64,000 nt of DNA from Bursaphelenchus xylophilus (GCA_904066235.2 CAJFCV020000003.1:12648001-12712000); one strand, 5' to 3'; positions 1 through 12,731 are shown, counted from the first letter of the stretch. The notes: generated from the sequence alone by a model not told the origin. Program-made: numbers and translations.

Positions 1-686
1 TGTTTTTGACGATTTTGCCGGTATATATACGAGTGTTGGGTGTAGTAAAAATTATTTTTTAGATTACTGTAAGTTTCAGCCCAAAAAATAAAAAAAATTA
101 TTTTTTTTTTCAAAAATCGCGATTAAATTTTTTTCCAAAAAATAGGTGATTTGATTTCTTACTCTCAAATAATATCTCAATTTCCGCGCGAACTTTTTTT
201 CCAACTGTAATGATGACATTTTTCGAGCAAGGTTACGGTAGCTACCATAACCCAAATAGCAGCTAAAAAATGGAAAAAGCATGTTAATGTTTGGTCGGAA
301 AAACTTCTTGGAATCCTAAGCTATGTTTTGAACGGATGTTTCAAAATTTATTATAGCGGAATTGCACTTTTCATCGATGGGGGCGGTAATAAGAGCAATA
401 GATCAAAATTGCGGTTAGGATAGGAGATTGGATCGGTTAGGATGGGGGATTCCCATCTGCTGCAATTTTGTTCATTTTCTTTAACATTGAGCATGTTCTA
501 CAATTGAAATTCGCTGAAAAAAGTGTTTATTGCTATAAAACTCTAATCAAAATTTGTAAAATACGTAGGAAAATTACGTTAAAAATATTTTTAGCACAAA
601 AATTGCAAAAACACTCAGAGTATGACGTTTTAGATCACTGTTCATTCATGGGATTGACAGACTGAATACTTGTATTCTTCATTGTG
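1..686. other. Gene-free AT-rich stretch
   Basis: No convincing reading frame, splice pair or repeat structure is visible here. Short open frames are what AT-rich DNA gives by chance. Confidence 0.5.
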
Positions 687-757
687 TCCAGCCGGACCCG
701 AACCCTCGGCCTTTCGATTGGAAGGCCGACGATCAACCGACTGCGCTATAAAAACAC
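687..757 (-). pseudogene. tRNA-derived fragment
   Basis: On the minus strand an A-box-like TAGCGCAGTCGG (737-748) is followed by a hairpin in the anticodon-arm position and a B-box-like GGTTCGGGTCC (694-704). The spacing fits a tRNA promoter. The 3' acceptor strand finds no complementary 5' strand, the T-stem has mismatches and the anticodon loop is one base too long. It is therefore more likely a pseudo-tRNA or tRNA-derived repeat than a working tRNA. Confidence 0.45.
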
Positions 758-858
758 AGCTCTTCAAAGGAGCCGTTTCTCTTTGGGAAGGAAAGAGGAG
801 CGAATGCACAGTGCGAAAATGATAAGTAAAGGAAAAATGAGGTTTTTACTTGTAAAAT

Positions 859-1549
859 TAAGCATGGCTGCAAACCGGGCCCGGGCTTGGAAAATTTGGA
901 AAGCCCGGCCCGGTTCGGCCCGGAAAAATTTTGTACTAGGCTGGAAAGAAACAAAACAGGAAATGAAGGGAAAATTATGGCACATTTTCGCAAAATGTAA
1001 AGAATAATTTAGCAAAACCTATACATAGTGCAATTGCCGCTTGACTATTTTATAAATTACTAAGTCGCCATAAATTGTTTTACCATATGGTTACAAAAAA
1101 TCATAAAATTTTGTGTATAGTCACCCAAATTTTAGCAAAAATATTTTATCACAGATCTTTTATCGGATTTGAAAAAACCTACAAGCGTATTGCGTATTTT
1201 TGAAAAATTTTCCTTTTTCTCTTTATGCCAGCGTATTAACTATGAGGTCGCACTTTAGAATTTCCGAAACTTTTTTCAAATTGACTTGAAAATTATTTTT
1301 TTTATTTGGGCGAGTGGTAAATAAGGTCACTTTACGTTCGCTATCAGCATTGTGTTCGAAAAAATGAAAAATTCTATCGAAAAAGCTTATTTTTTCTCTC
1401 TTTTTCCGGGCAAAAGTCAGATTTCAAAAAAACCGGGCCGGCCCGGGCCGGGCCGGGCCTGAAAATCGAAGCCCGGGGTCGGGCCGAGAAATTAGTCGGC
1501 CCGGCCCGGGCCGGAAAATTTTGGAAAGCCCGGCCCGGAGCCATGCCTA
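859..1549. mobile_element. Non-autonomous hAT-type element, GGGCC-rich
   Basis: The element is bounded by a perfect 8-bp direct repeat TGTAAAAT (851-858 and 1550-1557), the duplication length typical of hAT transposons. Its ends are imperfect inverted repeats (left TAAGCATGGCTG, right end complementary to TAGGCATGGCTC) followed by runs of GGGCCCGGGC. No transposase frame is present. The insertion site is a copy of the dispersed motif GTAAAATACG. It resembles the element at 60818-61544 in GGGCC-rich subterminal composition. Confidence 0.8.
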
Positions 1550-1557
1550 TGTAAAAT

Positions 1558-3240
1558 ACGCCTTTTAAATTTCGGAATAATGGTAAAATGGAGAAAAATA
1601 AATAACAAGGTTTTAGATGTCGAATCAACTAAAAATCAAAATTTTTTGGCCTAAAATGCGAAAAAATATAATTTTAAGATTCCGTATTTTACAAATAAAA
1701 TTTTTTTTAATTGTAAAATTTCCATGAGGGGTCACAAGTCAAAATAATAGATTTTTCAGGAAACTAGAAAAATAAAATTAAAATAAAAACAAAGAATAAA
1801 ATTTCGAATCTTAACTCAAAAAAATATTTGAAAAAATCAAATTCCCGAATACTCCGACCCTAACTGACCACTGCCACTAAAATTTTCGTCCTAAAATCCC
1901 CAAAGATGACCGATCCCAAAATTTTTATTGAATTTATTCACTGAGTAAACAGGCCCCTTTTCAGAATGTCTTTTACACAAATACTGATGAAGATCAATAA
2001 AAATCGGGAGCCAGAAAATAGCCAGGGGCTAGTCGAAGGTGTTAAGAGGGATTTTAGAACTTTTTCCGAGATTTTATGGGTCGTAAATTTGGGATTTTAG
2101 GGATTTTTTGGGCAAAAAAGTGATTTTTAGGGATTTGAGGGAAGTACAGGCGGGATTACGAGAAAATAGGTGTGTTCAGTAATATGCGAGCCAGTGAAGA
2201 GTTCAGACTGCAGTAGGAAAATTAATTGTAATAAAAAAGTTGTTATTAGACCTTCTAAATCTAAAATACCGTATGAAATGCCCATTTTTTCCAATTTTTT
2301 GCTTATTCGATGGGTTACAGTAGGCAATAAGAGTGAAAAAGTATTCCAGATGACTTCTTGGTGTTCCCAAGTGCTAAGACAGACCATTACCTAAAAAAAT
2401 AAGTGCCGAAATGCGCAATTTTCACTGCTAATGCTACAGTAACCCAACATTTCTTTGAAAAGTGATTTTCTCTAAGTTCAAGATGTCACAGTAAGACAGA
2501 ATGACATTTTATGCTACAACAAGGCGCAATAAAGATGTTGTGAGCCATTTACGTCAAAAAAATTTCAGGGATTAGATGGATTACTGTATTTTTCTCCCTC
2601 CAAACTATCGTATTCCAGTATTGTCAAAGCAACAAAATTACCGTATCCCTCTAGCCCTAATAAATTCCCAATCCGCAAATTTTCTCTTCGTTCCACCCTT
2701 AAATACACTCCGGGCCCACCTTTTTGCTTGAGGGTCGAAATCCGAAATTTTTGGGAGACGTTTTTTGGCACGCACCGCCCGCCCTCAGGGCATAACTGCT
2801 GGAAAAAACGATTTCGTTGAAACAGAACCCTCGATTACATTTAAATTTTTAGACTACGGGAAAAAATGTCGAAAAACTTTTTTCGTTTTTTGCAAAATTC
2901 CCCAAAATACCTAAATGCCCTGCGGGCAAAAAGTGGACCACCCGGCGATTCGGACTCGCAGAAATGTTCCAGTCGGGGGTTGCATGCGTTGAGCATTTGC
3001 GTTCTCACATCCGGCCCCCAAACATCGATGAATAATATTGTCTTGCAGCGGCTAATTACTAATAATTTTTAGCAAAACTGGTCTTGCGTTCACAAACGGT
3101 AATGAGGTTCCGCAATGAGTTGGGCCGTAGATGGTGATTGATTAAATTTCGGGAGGTGTTTGAAAAGTCATTGACGAATTTGAGACCAAAATTTGGATAG
3201 CAAGCAAGAAGTCGGGCTTTTGGGAGAAAACTGTTTTTTG
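1558..3240. other. Gene-free stretch
   Basis: AT-rich sequence with scattered TACAGTAA-like words and GC patches around 2700-3000. No coding exon could be supported. Confidence 0.4.
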
Positions 3241-3261
3241 ATGCCCTGAGGGTTTATAGAT

Positions 3262-3545
3262 TTTTTTGAAATTTTGCACGCATGATCTGGCTAGATGATG
3301 CTCAAATTCTCGAAGGTTTTAATTTGCCCATTGCAGAGACAGCTGAGATATTCAACAATTTTTGCAGCCGGGGTCTATAATACATGCTACTATCGTCATC
3401 AGGGAGGGGAAGGGAAATGCTCAAGACTTGACGCCCAGATTTTCTTCAAATTTGCCACGCGTGATCTATCTAGCGTCTGGATTGATAGTTGAGATTTTTC
3501 ATCTATTCTTTGCAGACACAGCTAAGATATTCAACGATCTTTTCA
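3262..3545 (+). repeat. Degenerate tandem duplication
   Basis: Two copies of a roughly 105-bp segment (about 3262-3370 and 3437-3545) share the order of words TTGCACGCATGATCT, then TTGCAGAGACAGCTGAGATA, then TTCAACAATTTT, with many differences. They look like an old duplication with no clear coding content. Confidence 0.5.
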
Positions 3546-3557
3546 GAGGCACGGCTA

Positions 3558-3709
3558 TCAGTTTGTCGGGAAAGGAATAAGCGCAATGTCGCTGCAATGG
3601 TGTCGCTGAAGTGAAAAGTAATTTGATTTTATTGCGACACAATTCATGTTCTCGGCGGCGATGCGATTTTTGATGCAACATAACGCTCACTATTTTCCCG
3701 ACAGACTGA
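3558..3709. mobile_element. Tc1/mariner-type MITE (TCAGTCTGTCGGG family)
   Basis: A 152-bp element with terminal inverted repeats of the form TCAGTTTGTCGGGAAA and its complement. Related copies lie at 12577-12731 and 26787-26918, and a lone end sits near 45293. Where ends are well kept they are flanked by TA, as for Tc1/mariner insertions. Too short to encode a transposase. Confidence 0.75.
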
Positions 3710-5342
3710 TGTTTGAAACATGACGAAGTCAAAGTAAAAGGTGAAACTTCAACAAAAAACCCTCGGATCCTGTAGTTTTTTTTGCTAAAAATCCCAATCA
3801 CTCTTGCATGAAGCCAGCTGAAAATTGCAACCCAAACCGAAAACAACGCTAAACTTGATCAAAACCAAGCAGCCTACAGCTGTATTTTTAGCTACCATAC
3901 TCCCATTACAAGTTCCGTTCGTTCATTTTATGACTTCATATACCAATATCACCGACTTGAGCCCATCTCAATTTTCAAATACGTGCCAATTTAGAAACTT
4001 CCGCCTACTGCTTTCAGGGCAGATCAATTAATCCGTCTATGTGAAATGCCATGAACTTTGTCGACATGCTCCAGAAACGAGTAATTCAATTACTCGATAA
4101 TTGCCAACATCCCAGATTGCAAATGTCTATGATAAATTATGTTTACGAAAGATGACTCTGCGCAGTACTATGCAAAGCCGCCTGTTTTCGGCACCCTTTT
4201 TTTGGAGGGATCAAATGTATTTTAAACATAAATTGGGCCAACGGAGACGATATTGGAAGGAAAACAGAGACATGAAGTTGTTAATAACGGATAAAAGAGA
4301 ACGTGAAATTTGCAACGTTTGTTTTGGCGGACGTGGAAAATAAGACATATTTTTTGCACTGTGCAAATAATTTTTCGGTAAAAATTGTAAGTATTAGGAA
4401 AAGAGGTAGTGTAAAATACGCCAATGAAAACTTGTGTAGACTTAATGTTATTTTTGCTACCTGAAATCAAAACTTTTTTTTGACTGCACAGTTTTTTTTA
4501 AAATACGCTGGATTTTAACGCGGTTATAAATAAAATGAGAAAAAAATCCGCACAATTCGAAAATATTGATTTTTTCGCATATTGTATGATAATTTTTTAG
4601 AAAAATTCGAATTTGACGAATGACATACGACGCAATAAGCGTATCCACACCTAAACTTTTCATCCAACTTTTCGCACAGTGCAAAAAAACTAAAAAAATA
4701 ACTGCACAGCGCAATTCAAAAACTTTTTTTTCGCACAGTACTGGAAAAAATTGAAAAAAGTGTAAAGTACGAATGGAGTATATTAAGGAAAATTTTTGTC
4801 GTATTTTAATAAACCAAAAAAATTCTTTTGATCAACTTTTGCCCTTCCTTTTATATATCCATATATCCTTTTGTGGATCTACAGTGGGATTAAAAAGTGA
4901 AAAATTGAAAGAAATCTAGTCCAGCTCGTTTCAACCAAAGCCAAAAAGCGATATCTGGATAGGCATTTTCATCCGTTCTTTGAACCAATCGGTTTAGAAA
5001 CGGTGCCTGCGTTCGAATCTGTTTCGCAAAAAAAATTTGTCGCGTTGAAAGTATTGTAAATGGATTTACAATATTTATCTGGTCGAAAAGAAACTTTAAC
5101 TTTTAGACTGGTTTTTTAGGATTTTCAATTTTTTTTTGATTTTTGTGGGTTCTTTTTTGAAAATTGCTTGAGGCAAAAACATGTTTTTTTTGTTTCGGAA
5201 AGAAAAATTCTGAATTTACCTTGGTGAAAAATATCTTTCAAAATCTCAAAAAAAAAAAAAAATTAAATTTTCGTTTCAATTTTTTTAGTCTTTTTATAAA
5301 TAAAATTTAATTTTTCTCATTCCACAGTGAAACCAAAAACTC
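3710..5342. other. Gene-free stretch with dispersed motifs
   Basis: Contains GCACTGTGC near 4358 and GTAAAATACG at 4411-4420, followed by low-complexity AT sequence. No coding exon was supported. Confidence 0.45.
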
Positions 5343-6006
5343 TCAAAACGCATTTTCGGATTCCTTAAAAAATTCAAACTGACTTGTGATTTCCTTGGAG
5401 CACAAAGTGCAAGTGTAACTCTTGAAATGAGCCTGCATTCGGTGGCGGCTCAACGAAGATGAGTGGCAGAAAACTTTGTTGCAAATTGTGCATCGGAATT
5501 GACCTGAAGAAGATATTTAAATAATTTTTTCATAATTTATTTGATGAACTCATCGTATTTTATCGTGAATAAATTTTTTTGTCATAAAAAATTTCTCTAA
5601 AAATTTTATTTTTTTTGCTTTTAAAATTTTTGGTTTTTAATAATGTAAAATACGAGCTAGACAACATGTTCTTTCCAAAATTCTTATATTTTCACGTACC
5701 TTTCAGATCAGGCCGCTTCAACTCCGCTCGGTACCCATTGCTTTTCCCCGGCGTGCTGCTCCCATCCACTTGACCAACACTTTTGAAGAGCTCGGCAGTC
5801 AAATTGTCGTCAAATTTCATTTCATTATTGCAATTTTCATTCTCGTCCATCTCCATTTTCAAATCCTCCGGGCGCAGCTCGGGAGAGAGAGACCGCGAAA
5901 AGGTCTCTTGATTCTCATCGCCCGAGGCAGGATTGGCGAATTTGGCAAAAGCGGCGAATAATTCGGATTCCTTGAAGCCGAATTGCGCCATTGTCGAAAA
6001 ATTCAT
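5343..6006 (-). CDS. C2H2 zinc-finger protein, two exons
   Basis: Probable sequence-specific DNA-binding protein of the nucleus. Exon 1 (6006-5700) begins MNFSTMAQFGF and encodes about 102 acidic, Ser/Pro-rich residues. The donor GTACGTG and acceptor TTCTTCAG join it in frame to exon 2 (5503-5343). Exon 2 encodes one complete finger, C-X2-C-X12-H-X4-H (CTICNKVFCHSSSL, then RHRMQAH), followed by the first half of a second finger (YTCTLCSKEI) and a stop. The product is only about 156 residues, with one full finger, which is short for this family, so a further 3' exon may have been missed although none was found downstream. The family member was not recognised. Confidence 0.7.
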
Positions 6007-6611
6007 AACGTTTTAGCGGGGAAAATTGAATTCAAATTTTTGGCGGGAAATTTGAATTTGAATTTAAAATCTGGCAAAGTTGGGCAAGGAGGGACCTTGG
6101 AGGGTGGGCCTCAAGATGAGTGGAACAAATGGCCAATTGACTTTGGCCAAAGCTTGGAAGCTTCTGAAAAAGAAAATTAACATTTGGGTTTTTGAAAAAA
6201 ATCGAAGGACTCGGAAAAATCGCGAAAATTTTTTTACATCACATGTGTTTTCATATGCACAATGGTAAAATACGAGCAACTTCTGTTCATAGAACAACAA
6301 AATTCTGTGCACAGTGCAAAAAAATTGATTCTTTGAGTGCACTATGCAAAGAAAGGAAAATGACTTTTGCACAGTGCGGGAAAAAATAAATTTGTTTTTT
6401 TTTGTACAAAAAGACTTTTTCGTGATTTTCAAATATGCTGTCCAGCAAGACTTAGGAGTCGCATATATTTTCATGCGCCGTGCGATAAAAAGAAATCTTT
6501 GGATTTCGGACAGTGAAACCCAAAAAATTGGATAATTTAATTAGTCGTGGAGCCTAAGCATAAGAGGGGACAAAGTACGCACGGTCATATATAAATACAA
6601 ATAAAATGTTA
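6007..6611. other. 5' region of the zinc-finger gene
   Basis: Presumed upstream region of the minus-strand zinc-finger gene. It holds GTAAAATACG (6265-6274) and GCACAGTGC copies near 6309 and 6371. No gene is visible. Confidence 0.4.
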
Positions 6612-8876
6612 TATAAGAGCGAAGGAATAAGAATTTTTTCTCGAGCTTGAGAATGTTTGCTGGATTCGCTACCAATTTCAAAAAGTAGCGAAATGATCGA
6701 TTTGCGACGTGGTCTCGGTAGCGAATCCTTCTTTTCGCGACCTCCGAAAAAAGTCGGTCGCGAATCGGCGTTTTCGCTACCTCCGCAAGAGAGGAGGTAG
6801 CAAAACGGCGTTTTTGCGACGGCGCGGAATTGGAAGGTAGCAAATCCGTGGATTTGCGACCTCCCAAATTGACTCCGCCCACTCCGGCGGAATTTTTTTC
6901 CAGCGCTCCTTTTTACCGTTTTTATATATTGCTAGTGAATAAAGCACTTTTGGAATTTCCGATGTTTTTCTTGACAATAACCATTTATTAAAGCACATAA
7001 TCCGACAAAATAACAAGGCAATAAAGAGAGAATCGAAAAATTTTACATTTAAATTGATATAAAATAGTTCAGGCTACTAATTGACAACTAATAATAGAAA
7101 AAATACTGCCTCTTGGAAGCGCACAGAGAATTAATAACGTATAATTACCTATTGGAATGACCAATAATTGCTTTAAACAGATATATTAATATGGCAAAGG
7201 AATGTAAAAAAGAGATACGGCCTTGAAATGGTGGTGTTGTAGACGGTCCTCAGGTCCTTGTGAAGACATGGACAAGGGACTTGGACGTTTAGTGGGGCGT
7301 TCAGCGGCATAAGCGAAAGATCGCAGTGTTCATGGTTGGTGGATCTTCGCTTCTTTCGCCTAAAGCAATAAAAATGAATAAATAATGTACTTACCACCTT
7401 GAAGACCCACGAATTACAGCCTTTTTGGGGTCAATACACATCGTCCAATTTCGTTTTTTGATCTACGCATCGTTCAACCGTTCGCCTAAAGAAGTGAAAA
7501 CAAATGAACAACCTGCTTACCATCTGGAAAACCCACGAAGGACACACCTATTCTAATGTGGTCGCCACCATCTTTCAAACGGTTCGGAAATGCATCCACA
7601 CCTCAAAATTTGGCCAAAAGACGCAGTCTCTTTCATGGATAAGGCCGAAGAGATTCTACTAAAACAATAAAATACAAAGAACGAAACTTACATAAATGTC
7701 CAAACAGCAATTCGGCCCTCAAATCGAGTAAAACATCTTCTAAAAATAAAAATGCCACGAAAATTGTGCCTAAAAAAACACTCGTAGACTGCGTGGCATT
7801 TCTTTTCACGTTCCGCCGCGAAAACATTCGCCACTTTATACATTCTATTATTTTCTTTTCTTATGTTTTGTTTAAATCGGCCAAATGGATTGAGAAAAGA
7901 AGCTGAATTTGAAGATAAACCGACGAGAAGATCACTATAAACATCGAGGACGAAACTGGCGGGCAACCCAGGCTTTTTGACAGCATGGTAAGCTGTTTTG
8001 ATATTACTTTTTTGGTTTTAGACGAGATTCCAAATGTTTTATGTTATTCATGTATAAATCGTTTTCAGGAGGCAGAAACAATTAATCGAACAAAGGAAAA
8101 GCCGTATGGTAGTTGCCAACGGAGGTAAGATTGGATTAAAGTATTATTATTTTGTTTTTAGGTAATAAATTGTTGTCTGAAATTCGGTTTTACTTCAGGC
8201 GGCCGTATTTTTGCTCAACATTATGTCGATTTCAATGCTTGGATTAGACACATGAACTATGAGGTAACAGAAAGCTTTTTTTCTAATCAGAAGGAAATTT
8301 TATATTACTTTTGATTTCCAGGAAGATCAGTAAGCGGCCATGTTCTTCAGCCCCATCCATCGACTTTTCGGACATTTCTGGGCAATATTGTGGAAAAAAC
8401 AAATGTTCTTCAGCGCCATCCATCGACTCTCCGGCCGTATTTGGACAATATTGTGGAAAAACCGCATATTTTACATGTAAATGTACGTCTTTTATTAATA
8501 AATATGATAACGATGAAAAGGGACGTTTTTTTATTCATGATTTGTAAATGTATTGTTTATCAGCTAAGTTTTTCACCATAAACGGTGTTTTTCCGTCAAA
8601 AAAGCCAAAACGTGATGGCTGAAAAACTGAGGGGGCGGGGCTTATTTTGGGACGTCGCAAATCGATGGATTTGCTACCTCCCAATTTTGCGCCGTCGCAA
8701 AATGGCCGATTTGCTACCTCCCAATTTTGCGCCGTCGCAAAATGGCCGATTTGCTTCCGACGCGTTTTTTGGAGGTTGCAAATTGAGGTTTCCGCTACTT
8801 TTTGAAATTGGTAGCGAATCCAGCAAACATTCTCGAGCTCGAGAAAAAATTCTTATTCCTTCGCTCTTATATAAAG
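6612..8876. mobile_element. 2.3-kb terminal-inverted-repeat element
   Basis: Two inverted arms of roughly 250 bp, beginning ATATAAGAGCGAAGGAAT at the left and ending in its complement at the right, enclose about 1.7 kb. Both arms carry subterminal repeats built from GGTAGCAAATC and TTTGCGACG words; the right arm has a direct repeat of about 54 bp (8660-8755). The interior has good-looking splice signals on both strands, for example TTTTCAG and GGTAAG around 8060-8270, but no long frame survives. A plus-strand exon-like stretch reads GRIFAQHYVDFNAW, and a 75-bp tandem repeat lies at 8330-8480. No transposase was recognised and the target duplication is unclear. Confidence 0.65.
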
Positions 8877-11800
8877 ATTGCTACACTGTGCGAAAAAGTC
8901 AATTTTTAATCGTGCACGGTCCAAAAATTAAATTAACTTTTCCGCAGAAAGAAGTATTTATACAGTTTTTTGTTCTGATGCAATGACTAGTTGTAAAATA
9001 CGGTATCCGTTCTGTAGTCTGGAGTACAATGCCACTGAATCAAAACTGAATAAAAATGTCAATCTTCATGCAAGAAGAAATGAAAATGGAGGTAAAGTAG
9101 AACATTACAATTGTCTAGGATGCTAAAATCTCCATAGCCATCAAAAAAATTCAAGTCTTTACCTTGCACGGTACAAAAATTAGGATTAAATCCAGCGCAT
9201 ATTGCCTAGATTAAAGCATTAAAATTAGCCTCGAAAATGTCGCTAAATTAATTGCTACAGCCTTACAAACAATTTCAGAGCACCTCTGACCTCCCTGACC
9301 CTTGGACCCCATCGAAATCCACGAAAAGCCGGAAAAAATTCTCGAGCCGAAAAGTCTTTGGAATAAAAACTTTTTTTTCGCATAAAACGAAGAGAAAAGG
9401 AGTAGCCTTATTCCCACTTAAACTGATATTGCCGTTCTCTTTTTTCGCTGCTCGGATTAAACAAAAAAACGGAAAGGCGAAAGAAAGGCAAGGTTTATTG
9501 TGGTTGATCGGGCAAGGGCCGGCCGCGTTTCAGCGGCCCCGCTTGGAACAGGGGGGCCACCCTCACTCCACCCTCAACTCCCGATCACTCTCGATGATTT
9601 TGTTTAATATTTCGGAGCGGGATTATTGGCTAAACACGAAAAAGTTTTGCGAATTTTCGGAGCTTGTGTCCATGGATAATATAAATGCTAATAGAGGGTG
9701 GAATGACGTGAGTGGCGGAGTTTCGGAAGTGGGAACGTTTTGAGGGTAGGTCAAAATATGAACTGATATTAATATTTTCGCAAATTTTTTTTTTTGGAAA
9801 GAGAGGAAATTTGATTTTGAAGAGGCGCGCTGTGCGGAAGATCTTTTAGATCTTTACATAGTGCGACTGAAACGGATAGACAAACTAATATTACCGATTA
9901 TGCTAGAAGAATGTCGTAAAGGCTTAATTTTTTTCTTTTTTTTTGTACTGCACGGTGCAGAAAACCGAGTTCCGAAAATTGCACGGTGCAAAAAATCTTT
10001 TATTTTTTCAGCGTAGTGCTGCTGAAAAAAAGAAAAGGATAAAGCTGAAGTAGGAGGCGACTGAATTAGACCTGAGATATTCAAAAAATTTTTTTGCGAT
10101 TTTTCTACGGCACTGTGCAGGAAAATTTAACTATTTCTTTCGCACAGTGCAATTTTTAAAAATTGTTTTTTGCACCGTGCAAAGTTTAGAAACATGTGAT
10201 TTGTATAAGAAAAGATGATAAAATTGTAAAATACGGTGTAAAATTTTCAGACGGACTAAAAAAAGTTGCCTTACCTTCAAAAAAATTAGTTTTTTTGAGC
10301 TTGCACAGTGCAAAAACATAATTGTTAGTTTACGCGTTGTGCAGTCAAAAAAAATTCTCTAGGCCTACATAAATGTTACAGAAAGTCATCTACAACAATA
10401 AATGTGGAAAAACTTTACTTCCTTATCTTCCTGTTTGACTACTAATAGTTACTGTCCCAGCCCACGCAAGCAAACCCTATCGCCAAACCCAATTGAAGTA
10501 ATTCAAACTACAGTAGGTCCAATGAAATTGATCAGTTGTTTTTGAAGGCTTGATGAAGCGACTGAAGAAATTGCTTTCACGGAAAACGTCCGAATCAAAA
10601 CATTGCCCATTAAAACCGCAAGTCCGATCGCCTTTCGATTGCCACTGATAAATAGAAACAAAAAATGCAGACATTGAAGGGGGCTAACGCCGTCTCAGGC
10701 GATGATATAGAAGATAAACGTGTTGCAAGTGCTTTTCGGTGGATTTTTCATGGTGGCGAAGAGAAATGACCGCACTGTGCAGTCTAACGAGTTTGGGAAA
10801 TTGCACGGTGCGGAAATAAAACTGCACTGTGCAATGGTCAAAACTTACGTCTGCACAATGCAAGAAAATTTTGGCGCATCTAGTTGCCGACTCAAAAATC
10901 TTTGCACTGCGCGATTTGCCGCTGACGCACGGTGCGATATTTCTTCTAAAACTGCACCGTGCGAGAATCAAGAAATGAATTTCGCACAGTGCAAACAACA
11001 GAAATTTCAAAAGGGGTTTGCACTGTGCGGATATTTGCCGCTGTCGCACAGTGCAAAAAAATTTTAGCAGAAATCGGTTTGCACTGTGCAAAAACTAAAA
11101 GAAAAAATAATATTGAACTGTGTGCGAAAAATAGCAAATAAAAAATTGCACAGTGCAGCAAAACAAGGCTTTTTCGCACCGTGCGTTCATCCTCTGCTTT
11201 CCAAAAGATGCACTGTGCAACCCTAAATTGGAGATCAAATCAGTTCAATTGGCCCAAAAACATCAATCGCATAGCAATCAAACAGAAATATAGACAAGTT
11301 TCCAATAAAGCGAGGCCATGAAATTTATGCAAATTTCTCTTTCTCTGGCTGTTTAACATGTATATGGCTTTTGTATGTGGCTTGTAGAATGGTTATATGT
11401 CCTCATCAGCATAATGATAAAAAAGCGATTGATGCATAATTTGATGTCTAAACGCTTTAGGGGTTTAATTTGGAAAAAATTGAAAAGATTGAAAATGAAA
11501 TTTTATGAATTCTAGGGCCCCTCTGTAAATCCCACGCAATATTTTTTGGATTGTAAACAACTTCCTTACTGTATTTACAACATTCAATTACCATTATGTC
11601 TCGAGAGAAAGTCGACTACTGTTGAGTTCGGAGAGTTTGTTACGGAACGCTAAAGCAAAAAAATACCTGTTTCAAGCCGTTTTAACGTTCCGACCTTTTG
11701 CTTCAGCCCCCATTCTTTTTTTTATTTTCAATTGAAAACAGTGTAAATAAGTTGATGTAAGCGCGGGTTAGCGTTGTTTAGTCAAGCAAAAAAGGGCAAG

Positions 11801-12576
11801 GGATTGTGATAGAAGGTGCTGCGTGCCTTGTAAAGGATTTTGCTGGTAATAAGCAGCGATTTTTGGCGGACAATTGTGGAAAAGTTGTTTAAGATGAGGA
11901 TTTTGACAAAAATTTGATGAAAACTGTAAAAATATATATTAAAAGATGATGGAAATAAATTCTGCGATCCTCATAATGAGATAGAGTGGTTAGCCAAGAC
12001 GTATTTTACTATAAATTCGATTTTAATTTCCAAAAAAATCTAAAAAATCCTACTTTTGATTCAAAATTGCCAAAAAACATCTACTTCTACTCCAGTAACT
12101 CCTCAAAAACTGAATTTTCCACTATCTACATATCGTATACATTGTGTAAAATACAAAAACAAAACCAGAACTTCGTTAGACCCCACCTTAAAAGGGCTCT
12201 TAAAAGTTTCAGCCGACCAAAATTTCAAAAGCATTTTTTTTTCGAACGCCGCGCATTTTTTTGCTTCGGCCGTTCTTCCTTAACGGCTTCCTTAACTCGG
12301 TATAGTCGAAGAGAGCATTTACGGCTAGGTCTGAACACTTTCTCGTCGTGTTTACCACGGTTTTACAACGTTTTGAAAGTTTTGCGTTTAGTCAAGGAAG
12401 GGGGGAATTAAGCGGGTTAAAAGGTTGGTGCTAGATGAACTCTTACGGAAGAAGAGTTGTAGCTCCGATTCTGGTGTAGCTTTGAGTTGTGATTTGAAGA
12501 GGAAACAGTTATTTTAGGACTGCTCAAAAGGCAAGGAAAATATTTGAACTTGAAAGCTTCCATTTTGATCAAAATA
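8877..12576. other. Gene-free stretch rich in GCACNGTGC motifs
   Basis: No gene could be supported. One open frame at 9252-9743 (163 codons, plus) has no recognisable domain and no partner exons. Motif GTAAAATACG occurs at 8993, 10226 and (reverse) 12000. GCACNGTGC copies are scattered at 9840-10320 and dense at 10770-11225. Confidence 0.45.
10770..11225. repeat. Dense cluster of GCACNGTGC palindromes
   Basis: About a dozen exact copies of the 9-bp palindrome GCACNGTGC (N = A, C, G or T) plus several one-mismatch forms lie within 455 bp, spaced 20-70 bp apart. Most are flanked by T on the left and A on the right. The intervening sequence is not repeated, so this is not an ordinary tandem array. 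Confidence 0.8.
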
Positions 12577-12731
12577 TCAACCTTTTGGGAAAATAATGAG
12601 CACAATGTCGCGTGGAAAATCGCATCGCCGCCAAGCCACGAAGATGAATTGTGTCGCGACAAAATCAAATTGCTTTTTATTTAAGCGATGCGATGAACGA
12701 CACTGGACCCATTATTTTCCCGACAGACTGA
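12577..12731. mobile_element. Tc1/mariner-type MITE (TCAGTCTGTCGGG family)
   Basis: 155-bp copy of the same family as 3558-3709. The left terminus is partly decayed (TCAACCTTTTGGGAAAAT) and the right terminus is intact (CCCGACAGACTGA). TA flanks both sides. Confidence 0.75.

Noticed and set aside
9252..9743. 163-codon plus-strand frame
   Set aside because: No recognisable domain, biased composition and no partner exons; not supported as a gene.
11986..12411. 141-codon plus-strand frame
   Set aside because: Low-complexity Lys/Asn/Ser translation of AT-rich DNA without homology signs.
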